Positions 9,218-17,861 of a stretch of DNA of 64,000 bases are shown one piece after another (the first letter of the stretch is position 1; each line of letters opens with the position of its first letter). Source of the stretch: Aquibacillus albus (GTDB taxonomy: Bacteria; Bacillota; Bacilli; Bacillales; Amphibacillaceae). The notes beneath the pieces were generated by a model that was given only the letters and a program-made list of their open reading frames with translations, was not told where the DNA came from and ran no database searches. The position numbers were made by a program, and so were the translations under genes. The stretch spans positions 1 to 64,000 of the forward strand of contig NZ_JAFBDR010000022.1 in assembly GCF_016908325.1 (NCBI RefSeq). Direction: 5' to 3'.

Positions 9218-9532
9218 TTAAGCAGATTTTGCAACATCAATAACAGCTCCAGTATTCGCATCAACAAAAAACTCAAACTGTGTATTTTCTCCATCAATTG
9301 TTCTTGTTACTCCACCACGATAAACCGTATAAGATAAACCATTTCTTGAAATTTCCTCTGGTTTCATGTAAATCCAAGAGCCACTGACAGAACCTTGTTG
9401 TTTAAATGCCTCTTTTGCAGATTTTAATGCCTTCTCTGGTGAAATTGTTTGTTGGTTTTCTAATTGATCTTTTAGTAAATAACCTACTACTGCACCTAAA
9501 CTTGCAGCAAATAGTAACTTTCTCCAGTTCAT
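9218..9532 (-). CDS. ytzB: PepSY-domain membrane-anchored protein, YtzB
   Basis: A 104-aa protein with an N-terminal hydrophobic segment (LLFAASLGAVVGYLL, residues 6-20) likely to anchor it in the membrane. A PepSY-type domain follows (SPEKALKSAKEAF ... FEFFVDANTGAVIDV). PepSY domains occur in peptidase propeptides and in stand-alone inhibitors of secreted proteases. It sits next to the M42 peptidase gene ytoP, as in B. subtilis, but that enzyme is cytosolic, so a direct link is uncertain. GAGGTGA precedes the ATG. It is divergent from ytoP. Confidence 0.82.
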   Translation of the reverse strand: MNWRKLLFAASLGAVVGYLLKDQLENQQTISPEKALKSAKEAFKQQGSVSGSWIYMKPEEISRNGLSYTVYRGGVTRTIDGENTQFEFFVDANTGAVIDVAKSA

Positions 9533-9724
9533 TTGATGTCACCTCAGATTTCAATTATTTAATTCGTACTTTTAGTGTTAGTATACCTGATTTTATAAAA
9601 AATAGAAAATGGTTGTACATTATTAAGAAAATATGTTGGCTAAGTAATTCAATCACTAAAAAGTGGAAACTTTGGATTGAATTCGATACAATTAAGTAAG
9701 TTTATTATAGTTGGAGGTATACAT

Positions 9725-10792
9725 ATGAATCAAGAAACACTTGAATTGTTCCGTACGTTAACAGAGCTACAGGGTGCGCCTGGAAATGAGCATCTTGTTC
9801 GTGAATTTATGAGAAATGAGCTAGAAAAATACGCTGATGAAGTGATTCAGGATCGTCTTGGCGGAGTTTTTGGTGTGAAAAATGGGGATGGACCTAAAGT
9901 AATGGTAGCAGGCCATATGGACGAAGTTGGATTTATGGTAACTCAAATTACTAAAAATGGTATGCTGCGTTTTCAGCCTTTAGGTGGTTGGTGGTCACAG
10001 GTATTATTAGCTCAACAAGTACAAATTATGACTGATCATGGTCCAGTCATTGGGGTGATTGGTTCTATCCCTCCTCATAACCTAACTCCTGAACAAAGAA
10101 AAAAGCCAATGGACCAAAAAAATATGCTAATTGATATTGGGGCTGACGATGAAGAAGATGTTAAACGAATAGGTGTTAAGCCTGGTCAACAAATTGTTCC
10201 TATCACACCTTTTACTCCAATGGCGAACGAGAAAAAGATTATGGCGAAGGCTTGGGATAATCGATATGGCTGTGGCCTTTCCGTTGAATTACTAAAAGAA
10301 TTACAAGGTGTTAACCTTCCAAACCAATTGTATTCAGGTGCAACTGTCCAGGAAGAAGTTGGTTTGCGTGGAGCGCAAGTTGCTGCAAACATGGTTAAAC
10401 CAGATATCTTCTATGCATTGGATGCATCTCCAGCAAACGATATGTCAGGAGATGATAAAGAATTCGGGCAATTAGGCAAAGGAGCACTTTTACGTATTTT
10501 TGACCGCTCCATGATTACTCATCGTGGAATACGGGACTTTATCTTAGATACGGCTGAATCTAATAAAATTCCGTACCAGTATTTTATTTCTCAAGGTGGA
10601 ACTGATGCAGGTAGAGTACACTTAACAAATGAGGGGGTTCCTTCTGCTGTTATAGGTATTTGTTCAAGGTATATCCATACTCATGCTTCTATTATTCATG
10701 TTGATGATTACGCTGCTGCAAAAGAATTACTAGTTAAGCTGGTAAAAACAACAGATCATAATACATTAGAACAAATACAGATAAACGGATAA
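9725..10792 (+). CDS. ytoP: M42-family glutamyl/deblocking aminopeptidase, YtoP
   Basis: A cytosolic metallo-aminopeptidase of the M42 (FrvX/PepA-like) family, which forms large tetrahedral particles and trims peptides. Metal and catalytic motifs are visible: [18 protein letters not shown], the catalytic-base region QEEVGLRGA and the late ligand region HTHAS. The open frame extends upstream to 9677. However, GGAGG (9713-9717) lies 7 bases before ATG 9725, which gives 355 aa and a normal family N-terminus. The B. subtilis homologue YtoP is next to ytzB in the same order. Confidence 0.9.
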   Translation: MNQETLELFRTLTELQGAPGNEHLVREFMRNELEKYADEVIQDRLGGVFGVKNGDGPKVMVAGHMDEVGFMVTQITKNGMLRFQPLGGWWSQVLLAQQVQIMTDHGPVIGVIGSIPPHNLTPEQRKKPMDQKNMLIDIGADDEEDVKRIGVKPGQQIVPITPFTPMANEKKIMAKAWDNRYGCGLSVELLKELQGVNLPNQLYSGATVQEEVGLRGAQVAANMVKPDIFYALDASPANDMSGDDKEFGQLGKGALLRIFDRSMITHRGIRDFILDTAESNKIPYQYFISQGGTDAGRVHLTNEGVPSAVIGICSRYIHTHASIIHVDDYAAAKELLVKLVKTTDHNTLEQIQING

Positions 10793-10860
10793 CTTTCATC
10801 ATTTTAACGTAATTGTATGATGCAAGCATAAAGACATATGGAGAAATTAGGTGAAATCGG

Positions 10861-11370
10861 TTGAAAATATTCATTGGCTCCAAAAATCCAACAAAAATTC
10901 AAGCAGTTGCTAATGTATTTCCAAAATATCAAATAGAAGATGCTGATGTACCATCTAATGTATCTTCACAGCCTTTTTCGGATAAAGAAACGTTAGAAGG
11001 AGCAATAAATCGGGCAAAAGCATGTGCTTCAATGGAAAAAAATACGATTGGTATAGGACTTGAAGGTGGAGTTGCTGAAATGGACATGGGTCTGTTTCTC
11101 TGTAACTGGGGAGCGTTAGTCGATGGGAATGGTAACCTTTTTGTTGCAAGTGGAGCGCGGATTCTTTTACCTGATGAAATTACAGAGGAACTAAAAAAAG
11201 GTGTGGAATTAGGGCAAGTAATGGACGATTACACGAAAAAACAAAATGTTAGAAAAAAAGAGGGAGCTATCGGTATCTTTACGAATGAATTAGTGAAAAG
11301 AGAAGAGATGTTTACCCATGTAATTAAGTTATTAAAAGGTCAATCAGACTATAAAAAGATACAGCGCTAA
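10861..11370 (+). CDS. DUF84 / YjjX-family inosine-xanthosine triphosphatase
   Basis: A 169-aa non-canonical purine NTPase of the ITPase-like fold. The N-terminal GSKNPTKIQAV is the family nucleotide-binding loop. EGGVAEMDMG and GIFTN near the C-terminus are also typical. The E. coli relative YjjX hydrolyses ITP and XTP, so a house-cleaning role is likely. The start is TTG 10861, with AGGTGA 6 bases upstream. It begins the stretch in which gene content departs from B. subtilis order. A terminator overlaps its stop codon. Confidence 0.85.
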   Translation: MKIFIGSKNPTKIQAVANVFPKYQIEDADVPSNVSSQPFSDKETLEGAINRAKACASMEKNTIGIGLEGGVAEMDMGLFLCNWGALVDGNGNLFVASGARILLPDEITEELKKGVELGQVMDDYTKKQNVRKKEGAIGIFTNELVKREEMFTHVIKLLKGQSDYKKIQR

Positions 11371-11392
11371 TCAGCGCTGTATTTTTTATTTT
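11359..11392 (+). terminator. Terminator overlapping DUF84 stop codon
   Basis: ATACAGCGCT (11359-11368) and AGCGCTGTAT (11373-11382) form a 10-bp stem with loop AATC, followed by a T-rich tail. The stop TAA is in the stem-loop. Confidence 0.85.
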
Positions 11393-11427
11393 ATGAATTA
11401 GACACCCTAGGTGATGTTGTGGGTAGT

Positions 11428-11868
11428 TCAAGTATAGATGTATTCTAACACTTCTATTGCTTGATCAATGGTTTCAACTGTTACATTGGCCTTATTAGAT
11501 AGTTCTTTCAATGGATGGATTAAGGACTCAGGTCGGATTAGAATAGTCGGCTTGTTTAAAGCTAGTGCCGTAGCTGCATCCATAGCAGTATTCCATTGTT
11601 TATATTTTTCACCAAATAATGCAATCACAACATCAGATTTTTTTAGTAACACTTCTGTACGAAGGTTATTAATCGCTGATGCAGCATCATCCTTGTATAA
11701 ATTGCTTGGTTGTTCACCAATTACACGCTCTCCAATGTCATCAGAAAGCGAATGGTTTTCTTGAGGCCCAACAAATTGAATAGGTAAATTTTTTTCTTTT
11801 GCTATGTTTTTTACTTGTTCTCGCCAATCATCATGAATTTGACCTGCTAGATAAACGGTTAGTTCCAT
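11428..11868 (-). CDS. ytoQ: YtoQ family protein
   Basis: A 146-aa soluble protein with the opening ELTVYLAGQIHDDWREQ, characteristic of the YtoQ family. The fold appears related to nucleoside 2-deoxyribosyltransferases. The central segment (SDVVIALFGEKYKQWN) resembles the nucleotide-sugar site of that superfamily, but catalytic function is unproven. Its role is unknown. AGGGAGAA lies upstream of the ATG. It is convergent with the DUF84 NTPase and divergent from the lipoprotein gene. Confidence 0.85.
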   Translation of the reverse strand: MELTVYLAGQIHDDWREQVKNIAKEKNLPIQFVGPQENHSLSDDIGERVIGEQPSNLYKDDAASAINNLRTEVLLKKSDVVIALFGEKYKQWNTAMDAATALALNKPTILIRPESLIHPLKELSNKANVTVETIDQAIEVLEYIYT

Positions 11869-11946
11869 GATCAGTTCTCCCTTCTATTAAATCCACTTCA
11901 TCTATTATAAATCGAACAACAAACATAATTCAAAAGGAAAGGTTTC

Positions 11947-11974
11947 TTGTCAAAAATAGATTTCATAGTATGAT
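11947..11974 (+). promoter_or_regulatory. Sigma-A promoter for the lipoprotein gene
   Basis: TTGTCA (11947-11952), a 16-base spacer and TATGAT (11969-11974). The overlapping TGATAGAATAA word repeats the one upstream of murJ. Confidence 0.5.
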
Positions 11975-12056
11975 AGAATAAGAAATGAATATCAATGAGT
12001 CAAACTTGTGGAAAAATAGATGTATTGGCAAGAAGATTAGTGTGTAGGAGGAAGTC

Positions 12057-12572
12057 ATGATTACGAAAAAAATAAACCTTTACGTTGTTCTATCTATCAT
12101 TGTCCTTGTTGCATCGGGTTGTACATTAAAGGCAGAGGAAAAAGTGTTGGAGGATGTAGAGATTGCTGCAGAAAAAATATTCAAGCAAGAAAAAAGTATA
12201 TCCCCAAATAAGGAATTAAAAAGTATATCTGTTTATTTACCAGTAGATTTTACAGTTACAGAAGAATCTACAAGTAACGTAATTTTAGAAAAGGGAGATC
12301 AAACCTTTATTCTTTTTTATAATCCCTTAGAAGATAGCAAGAGTGAACTTAATTATGAGGCTGCATCAGCTGCTGATAATATCGTTTTATTAGAGTCGTT
12401 AGAAGATGATGACCGATTTGGGTATATTTCTGTACTTGAGTTAAAGGATGACAGATATGAGCTTCAATTGGGAATAGGGGGAGTTAAGATTACAACAAGG
12501 ACTTCCATGGGGAATCTTGAAAATGATGCAGAGAACATGATGGAAATTGTTAGCTCAATTGATGATAACTAG
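12057..12572 (+). CDS. Orphan lipoprotein, unknown function
   Basis: A 171-aa secreted lipoprotein. A basic start (MITKKIN) and a hydrophobic core lead to a lipobox ending ASGC, with Cys22 as the lipidation site. The mature part begins with a charged, probably helical segment (EEKVLEDVEIAAEKIFKQEKS). It continues as a mixed alpha/beta domain without motifs I recognise. A GGAGGAAG site precedes the ATG. It appears monocistronic, between ytoQ and a chemoreceptor gene. I cannot assign a family or function; the envelope location is well supported. Confidence 0.8.
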   Translation: MITKKINLYVVLSIIVLVASGCTLKAEEKVLEDVEIAAEKIFKQEKSISPNKELKSISVYLPVDFTVTEESTSNVILEKGDQTFILFYNPLEDSKSELNYEAASAADNIVLLESLEDDDRFGYISVLELKDDRYELQLGIGGVKITTRTSMGNLENDAENMMEIVSSIDDN

Positions 12573-12691
12573 TAGTGAGAATCTTAATCAAATTTTAATA
12601 GAGGATTACCGCTATATGGCTGTATTTATTTAAATAAGACATAGGCAGAAATCCTCTATTCATTTGCAAAAAAATATTGTTAATTTTACTT

Positions 12692-14752
12692 CTAACTGAT
12701 TTTTGATTGAATTGGTGTGAACTCATCTTCGGTATATTTGCTATCTTCTTCATCAATATCTTCTGATTTTTCTATGCCACGTTCTTCGTTTAACGTAAAT
12801 TGACTAACCTCTTCAGATAGCTCTTGTGATAAAGCTTGCAATTTTAATGCAGCTTCATTTACATGTTCAATGGATTGTGCTTGAGTCTCACTGGAAGCTG
12901 TTACTTCTTCAGTACTTGCAACCGCTTCTTCGGATATCAAGCTAATTTCATGAAGCTTTTCTTGTAGTGTGTGATTAGCTCCACTTACATCATGAATAGA
13001 TGTATTTACATTCTTGATTTTTTCGTTCATCTCATTTATCTGTTTTGCAATTCGATCAAATGCAGTTTTGGTTCGGTTTACTGATTCCTTTTGGGTGTCT
13101 TGATATGTATCAAATTTACCTGCTTGTTTTGATAGATTATCCATTTGAGAATGAATGGATTTTACTAGTTGATAGATTTCTTTTGCTTCATTTTTAGAAC
13201 GTTCTGCCAGCTTTCTTACTTCATCTGCTACAACAGCAAATCCACGACCACTTTCCCCCGCTCTAGCTGATTCAATTGCCGCATTTAACGCTAACAAGTT
13301 AGTGCTATCTGCTATTTCTTCAATAGCAGAAACTATTTTAGTGATTTTTTCTGTTTGATTCGCTGTGTTTTTCACTTCTTTTGTAAGGTGTGAAGCTAAA
13401 GCAATAAAGGATGAAGAAGTTTTATCTAATTCTTCCACTGTACTCAATCCATTATTACTTTCTTTTTCTGCTACTTCTAGTGAGGTTGAAATATCATCTG
13501 TAGCTACTCTAGTATTAGAAATCGCCTTTGATACCTGCTCAATTAATGATGTGCTTTCTTCGATTTGAGTCGCTTGTTGTTGTGAACCAGCTGCAACATG
13601 GTTAATAGAATCATTTACCTCTTCAGCTTGTGCAGTGGATTGTTCAGATACAACAGCTAAATTTGCAGAAGAATCATTCAATACTTCTGATGCTTTTTGT
13701 ACCTTTAGCATTGAAATCTCCATTTTATCTGCCATTTGATTAAAAGTAGTACCTAAATCAGCCATTTCGTCTTTTGTTTTTATTGGAACTCGATAAGACA
13801 AATTGCCATTACCAATAATTTCTGCACCTTGTTTTAATCTTTTTATCGATTTAGCAATGGAACGAATTAAAACGATTCCTAAGCCAATAACCGTTACTAA
13901 TGCAAGGCTTCCAATCGTAACAAATATAAATGAAAGCTTTTTGATGCTTTCATTTTGCGTGGTTGTGATGTCGTTTTGAATGTTTTCTGCATTGTTATTA
14001 AGGTGGTTTACATTTTCATTCACTTCTTTTGTTATGTTTTCAAATGAATTTTTGTTTGATTCTGCTTGCGCCAATGTATTTGAAATGGTGTGAAGTGATT
14101 GCTGATATTTTAATAAGTTTCGGTTAAATTGGCTTTTTTCTTCTTGAGATAAGGATGATTGATTTATTAGTGTATTCATTTCTTTAATAGCTAAATCCAA
14201 CTCTTCTCCACCGTTATTTTGTATATACGCTTGTTCAAGAATTTTGATTTCAAGAAGTGCGTTCTTAAAGGATAATTCATCTGAATCGTTAACAAATTGA
14301 TAAAATTCATTATAGTAATCATTAATGATTTTGTGTAACCCTTCTTGTTCTGAAAAGCCAACCATTCGATACATATTTACCATCGGTTCAAGCTGATCGA
14401 CGTATTTACTGGAGCTTTTAACAATAGCAGCAAAGTCATTGGAGATTTGCGGGTAATCCGCATAATGAGCAGCATATTCTTCTGCAGTTGTTTGTAACTC
14501 GGTAATGGACTGTTTCATTTCTTCCGCGTTTGTTTCAGAAGGATTATAGTAGAATTGGTTTTCAACCTGTCTTGTTTTGGTCATTAAATTGATAGTTTGC
14601 TCGCTATGTTTAAGCGCTCTTTGGACAGTCTCTCTCTCATTTGTCCATTTTGTTTGTTGATTAAAAAAGTACATAGTAAAACCGCTTAGCAAGAGTAAAC
14701 TTATCGTTGTTAAAATTAATATGTACCATAATCGATTACGAATCGAAAGCAA
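12692..14752 (-). CDS. Methyl-accepting chemotaxis protein
   Basis: A transmembrane chemoreceptor of 686 aa. Helix TM1 lies near residues 9-29. An extracellular, largely helical sensor of about 240 residues follows, then TM2 near 273-296. HAMP covers about 297-349, and the cytoplasmic signalling hairpin fills the rest. The conserved CheA/CheW contact tip ([16 protein letters not shown], then [12 protein letters not shown]) lies around residues 485-515. The C-terminus ends in an acidic tail. No CACHE or PAS signature is apparent in the sensor; a long helical bundle is more likely. The start is TTG 14752 with a GGGGGAG site upstream. It is not near other chemotaxis genes and lies in the non-syntenic block. 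The ligand is unknown. Confidence 0.92.
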   Translation of the reverse strand: MLSIRNRLWYILILTTISLLLLSGFTMYFFNQQTKWTNERETVQRALKHSEQTINLMTKTRQVENQFYYNPSETNAEEMKQSITELQTTAEEYAAHYADYPQISNDFAAIVKSSSKYVDQLEPMVNMYRMVGFSEQEGLHKIINDYYNEFYQFVNDSDELSFKNALLEIKILEQAYIQNNGGEELDLAIKEMNTLINQSSLSQEEKSQFNRNLLKYQQSLHTISNTLAQAESNKNSFENITKEVNENVNHLNNNAENIQNDITTTQNESIKKLSFIFVTIGSLALVTVIGLGIVLIRSIAKSIKRLKQGAEIIGNGNLSYRVPIKTKDEMADLGTTFNQMADKMEISMLKVQKASEVLNDSSANLAVVSEQSTAQAEEVNDSINHVAAGSQQQATQIEESTSLIEQVSKAISNTRVATDDISTSLEVAEKESNNGLSTVEELDKTSSSFIALASHLTKEVKNTANQTEKITKIVSAIEEIADSTNLLALNAAIESARAGESGRGFAVVADEVRKLAERSKNEAKEIYQLVKSIHSQMDNLSKQAGKFDTYQDTQKESVNRTKTAFDRIAKQINEMNEKIKNVNTSIHDVSGANHTLQEKLHEISLISEEAVASTEEVTASSETQAQSIEHVNEAALKLQALSQELSEEVSQFTLNEERGIEKSEDIDEEDSKYTEDEFTPIQSKIS

Positions 14753-14962
14753 AGCAACTCCCCCTCAGATTTTGTATTTCACCTTCAGTATGACCAACAT
14801 CCTTGCGATTAGCTGAGCAGATATGTTTTTTGTTGTTCGTTAATAACGTATGTTGAATGTATGTACAAATCCTTTTCAGCTTATGATAACAAGAGGTATT
14901 ACTCAATGCCTTTAACCCTATTATGTTCAACAATTAGCTCCATTTTTCTCCAATTATATACA

Positions 14963-14991
14963 ATTATAGATTTAGTTCGAGTGGAATACAA
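14963..14991 (-). promoter_or_regulatory. Sigma-A promoter for the chemoreceptor
   Basis: Read on the minus strand: TTGTAT (14991-14986), a 17-base spacer and TATAAT (14968-14963). Confidence 0.55.
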
Positions 14992-15029
14992 TTGTGTTTT
15001 TTTATTTGATTGAATTTTTGTACGTTTTA

Positions 15030-15058
15030 TTGAGTTCATTTTAAGCATTGTGTATATT
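15030..15058 (+). promoter_or_regulatory. Sigma-A promoter for the EIIC-like gene
   Basis: TTGAGT (15030-15035), a 17-base spacer and TATATT (15053-15058). Confidence 0.6.
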
Positions 15059-15093
15059 AATCACTGAGAGGAAAGATAAAGGAGATAATACAT

Positions 15094-16122
15094 ATGGTAA
15101 ATTTTCTGAAAAAGAAAGGTGTTTCATTATCACCAAAAACGTATTTTGTTACAGCATTAAGTTACATGGCTTTAGGACTATTTTCATCTCTAATTATTGG
15201 TCTAATTATAAAGACAATTGGTGATCAACTCGGTATCAGCGTATTACAAGAGATGGGCAGTTTTGCGATGGATGGAAAAATAGTTGGTGGGGCTATTGGT
15301 GTAGCCATCGCCTATGGGTTAAAAGCTCCACCACTTGTTATGTTTTCTGCATTATTTGCTGGGGCGTTTGGTTATGATGTGGACGGAGGCGGAGCAGGAC
15401 CGGCTGGTAGCTATGTGGCTGCTTTACTAGCAGTAGAAATTGGAAAATTAATCTATAAAGAAACTAGACTAGATATTTTGCTAACACCATTTGTAACAAT
15501 AGGAGCTGGTTTCCTAGCTGGAAAAATTATTGGACCTCCAGTAAATGGGTTTATGACATGGTTTGGAGGTATAATAAATTGGTCTACAGAGCAACAGCCT
15601 TTTCTAATGGGAATTATTGTGGCTGTATTAATGGGCTGGGCTTTAACAGCACCTATTTCTAGTTTGGCTATCTCTTTAATGTTATCATTAGATGGGATTG
15701 CTGCTGGAGCTGCTACTGTTGGATGTGCAGCACAAATGATTGGTTTTGCTGTCTCGAGCTATCGTGATAATGGCATGGGTGGATTTATTGCCCAAGGTAT
15801 TGGAACTTCTATGCTTCAGGTTGCAAACATTATAAAAAAGCCAATTATTATTGTTCCTCCAACGATTGCTGGTATAATTATGGCTCCCTTTGCAAGCGTC
15901 TGGTTTACGATGACTAATAACGCTTCTGGTGCAGGAATGGGAACAGCTGGTTTAGTAGGGCAAATAATGACCTTTGAATCTATGGGCTTTACGATGGAGG
16001 TTTTTTGGATGATTCTGCTTGTCCATATAGTTGGTCCTGCATTCATTAGTTTGATCATTTCTGAAATTTTTAGGAGAATAGGTTGGATTAAAACTGGAGA
16101 TATGAAAATTCATTATGAATAA
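15094..16122 (+). CDS. PfoR/PTS_EIIC_2-like polytopic membrane protein
   Basis: A 342-aa, very hydrophobic protein with about 8-10 membrane segments and glycine-rich loops (FGYDVDGGGAGPAGSYVAALLA, around residues 93-114). It matches the stand-alone EIIC-like family whose founding member is Clostridium perfringens PfoR. These proteins resemble the membrane domain of sugar PTS permeases. No IIA or IIB domain or neighbouring PTS gene is present, so sugar phosphorylation cannot be assumed; a transporter or membrane regulator are both possible. AAAGGAG precedes the ATG. It lies just before ytpQ with a 93-base gap. Confidence 0.8.
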   Translation: MVNFLKKKGVSLSPKTYFVTALSYMALGLFSSLIIGLIIKTIGDQLGISVLQEMGSFAMDGKIVGGAIGVAIAYGLKAPPLVMFSALFAGAFGYDVDGGGAGPAGSYVAALLAVEIGKLIYKETRLDILLTPFVTIGAGFLAGKIIGPPVNGFMTWFGGIINWSTEQQPFLMGIIVAVLMGWALTAPISSLAISLMLSLDGIAAGAATVGCAAQMIGFAVSSYRDNGMGGFIAQGIGTSMLQVANIIKKPIIIVPPTIAGIIMAPFASVWFTMTNNASGAGMGTAGLVGQIMTFESMGFTMEVFWMILLVHIVGPAFISLIISEIFRRIGWIKTGDMKIHYE

Positions 16123-16215
16123 GCTAGGAAGATAATGGAAGAAATGATATCGTTTTTGGAAAAAGATATCATGGCTTGTTTTACAAGGTGATTTTTAGAA
16201 AGGGGGCTTTTTCAA

Positions 16216-17040
16216 ATGAAAATGACAAGTATAAAAATGAAACGATTGTTGGAAGAAAGACTTCACCATCCACAGTGGAATACGTCGTTTAACCGAGATA
16301 AAGATATTTTTAGAGTAGAATGGAAGGACTCACGCCAAGGTATTTCTATTACAATTCCTAATGTCATTGCAAAGTATGAACAACGAGGAGAAGAAGCAAT
16401 TGAGGATTTGGAATATCATATAAAAGAAGCACTTCATGTAATGAATCAATCACATGAGTTAACAGGTCAAGAAAAAAATATTTTTCCTGTCATTCGTGCA
16501 ACCTCTTTTCCTACAAAAACAAAAGCCGGTAAAGAGCTAGTTTATACGGACCATACTGCTGAAACACGTATTTATTATGCACTTGATTTAGGAAAGACTT
16601 ACAAGTTAATTGATAATGAAATGTTAGAGAAAGAAAATTGGACGGTAGAACGAATCAGAGAAGTTGGGACTTTCAATGTTCGATCATTATCAACAAACTT
16701 GAAACAAGATAAAGTTGCTGAAAATGATTTTTATTTTATGGCTAGTAAGGATGGCTATGATGCAAGCAGGATTCTAAATGAATCATTATTAGAGGAAATG
16801 AAAGCGAATAGTAAAGGAGAATTAGCTATTGCAGTCCCACATCAGGACGTTTTAGTTTTTGCTGATGTTCAAAATGAATCGGGGTACGATATATTGGCAC
16901 AGATGACGATGAAATTTTTTGCTGAAGGAAGAGTACCTATTACTTCTTTACCCTTTTTATATGAAGACAAAAAGTTAGAACCAATTTTCATTTTAGCTAA
17001 AAATAAACCGACAAATAATAATTCAAAAAAGGATGATTAG
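16216..17040 (+). CDS. ytpQ: DUF1444 protein YtpQ
   Basis: A soluble 274-aa protein of the DUF1444/YtpQ family with the usual opening [15 protein letters not shown]. No catalytic motif is apparent and its function is unknown. It sits in the conserved ytpQ-ytpR-sftA order, and the 2-base gap to ytpR implies translational coupling. A GGGGG ribosome-binding site is 9 bases upstream of the ATG. The C-terminus is short and polar (NNNSKKDD). Confidence 0.88.
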   Translation: MKMTSIKMKRLLEERLHHPQWNTSFNRDKDIFRVEWKDSRQGISITIPNVIAKYEQRGEEAIEDLEYHIKEALHVMNQSHELTGQEKNIFPVIRATSFPTKTKAGKELVYTDHTAETRIYYALDLGKTYKLIDNEMLEKENWTVERIREVGTFNVRSLSTNLKQDKVAENDFYFMASKDGYDASRILNESLLEEMKANSKGELAIAVPHQDVLVFADVQNESGYDILAQMTMKFFAEGRVPITSLPFLYEDKKLEPIFILAKNKPTNNNSKKDD

Positions 17041-17042
17041 TA

Positions 17043-17648
17043 ATGGATGTTTTTTATAATAAAACAGGTATAGGAGATGTATTGATCATACCACTAAAGC
17101 AAGCAGAAAGAACGGACATAACTTATGAAACATTTGGGGATGTAGTGAAAATTTTTACTACTGAGACGAAAGAAGTAGTTGGCTACAATATCTTTAAGGC
17201 TTCTAAGTATTTTCAATTAAGTGAAAATGGTAAAATCCCCCTTACAGAAGACCTGTTAGATCAAATAAAGTCACTATTCCGTCAAAGTAATGTAGATGAT
17301 GATTTAGACGTTGATTTAACTCCTAAATTTGTCGTTGGGTATGTATCAGATATTAGTCAGCATGAGAACGCAGATAAATTGAAGGTATGTCAAGTAGATG
17401 TAGGGAAGGAAACCTTGCAAATTGTTTGTGGTGCACCAAATGTTGATCAAGGTCAACATGTTGTGGTAGCAAAAGTTGGTGCTATTATGCCTAGTGGTTT
17501 AGAAATTAAGCCTACAAGCCTAAGAGGGGTTGATTCGAACGGTATGATTTGTTCCCAAAAAGAATTGGGCCTACCGAACGCACCAAAGGAAAAGGGTATT
17601 TATGTATTAGATAATCAATATAAGCCTGGACAAGCTTTTGAATTTTAA
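17043..17648 (+). CDS. ytpR: tRNA-binding-domain protein YtpR
   Basis: A 201-aa protein. The N-terminal ~95 residues form a DUF4479-type region. The C-terminal half is an EMAP/tRNA-binding OB fold like the one at the N-terminus of Phe[21 protein letters not shown], then VCGAPNV and [16 protein letters not shown]. This suggests binding of structured RNA, with no aminoacylation domain. AAGGA lies upstream of the ATG, inside the end of ytpQ. A terminator follows. Confidence 0.9.
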   Translation: MDVFYNKTGIGDVLIIPLKQAERTDITYETFGDVVKIFTTETKEVVGYNIFKASKYFQLSENGKIPLTEDLLDQIKSLFRQSNVDDDLDVDLTPKFVVGYVSDISQHENADKLKVCQVDVGKETLQIVCGAPNVDQGQHVVVAKVGAIMPSGLEIKPTSLRGVDSNGMICSQKELGLPNAPKEKGIYVLDNQYKPGQAFEF

Positions 17649-17652
17649 CTGT

Positions 17653-17688
17653 AAACCTTTGTCTGTTTTTATGGGCAAAGGTTTTTTT
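17653..17688 (+). terminator. Terminator after ytpQ-ytpR
   Basis: AAACCTTTG (17653-17661) pairs with CAAAGGTTT (17676-17684), followed by a T run. Confidence 0.85.
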
Positions 17689-17782
17689 AATAGGCTCTTA
17701 TCGTATTCTTGCTTATTTTTTATTACACAGTTAACACAGCCTTTATCACAGCGATGCTAATTTTACGTTAGATTATTAACCG

Positions 17783-17791
17783 TGATAGAAT
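17783..17791 (+). promoter_or_regulatory. Extended -10 promoter element for sftA
   Basis: TGATAGAAT: TG plus TAGAAT. It is the third copy of this word in the window; the -35 region is weak. Confidence 0.4.
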
Positions 17792-17861
17792 AAAAATCAA
17801 GCTAGTCCAATTACAAAATATTCATTATCCTAAAATTGCATAAATAGAAAGAGTGAAAGAT

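Larger units (their letters stand above)
14753..15093. other. Divergent spacer between chemoreceptor and EIIC-like gene
   Basis: 341 bases with no gene. It holds back-to-back promoters (14963-14991 on minus, 15030-15058 on plus). The chemoreceptor transcript would have an untranslated leader of about 200 bases. I see no clear riboswitch or sigma-D promoter in it. Confidence 0.6.

Noticed and set aside
12597-12660. Inverted repeat AATAGAGGATT / AATCCTCTATT with a 42-base spacer between the lipoprotein and chemoreceptor genes
   Set aside because: The loop is too long and no T run follows on the + strand for a confident terminator; it may be chance or a weak bidirectional element.
14753-15000. 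Sigma-D motility promoter for the chemoreceptor
   Set aside because: No TAAA ... CCGATAT-like pair was found on the minus strand; a sigma-A promoter fits better.
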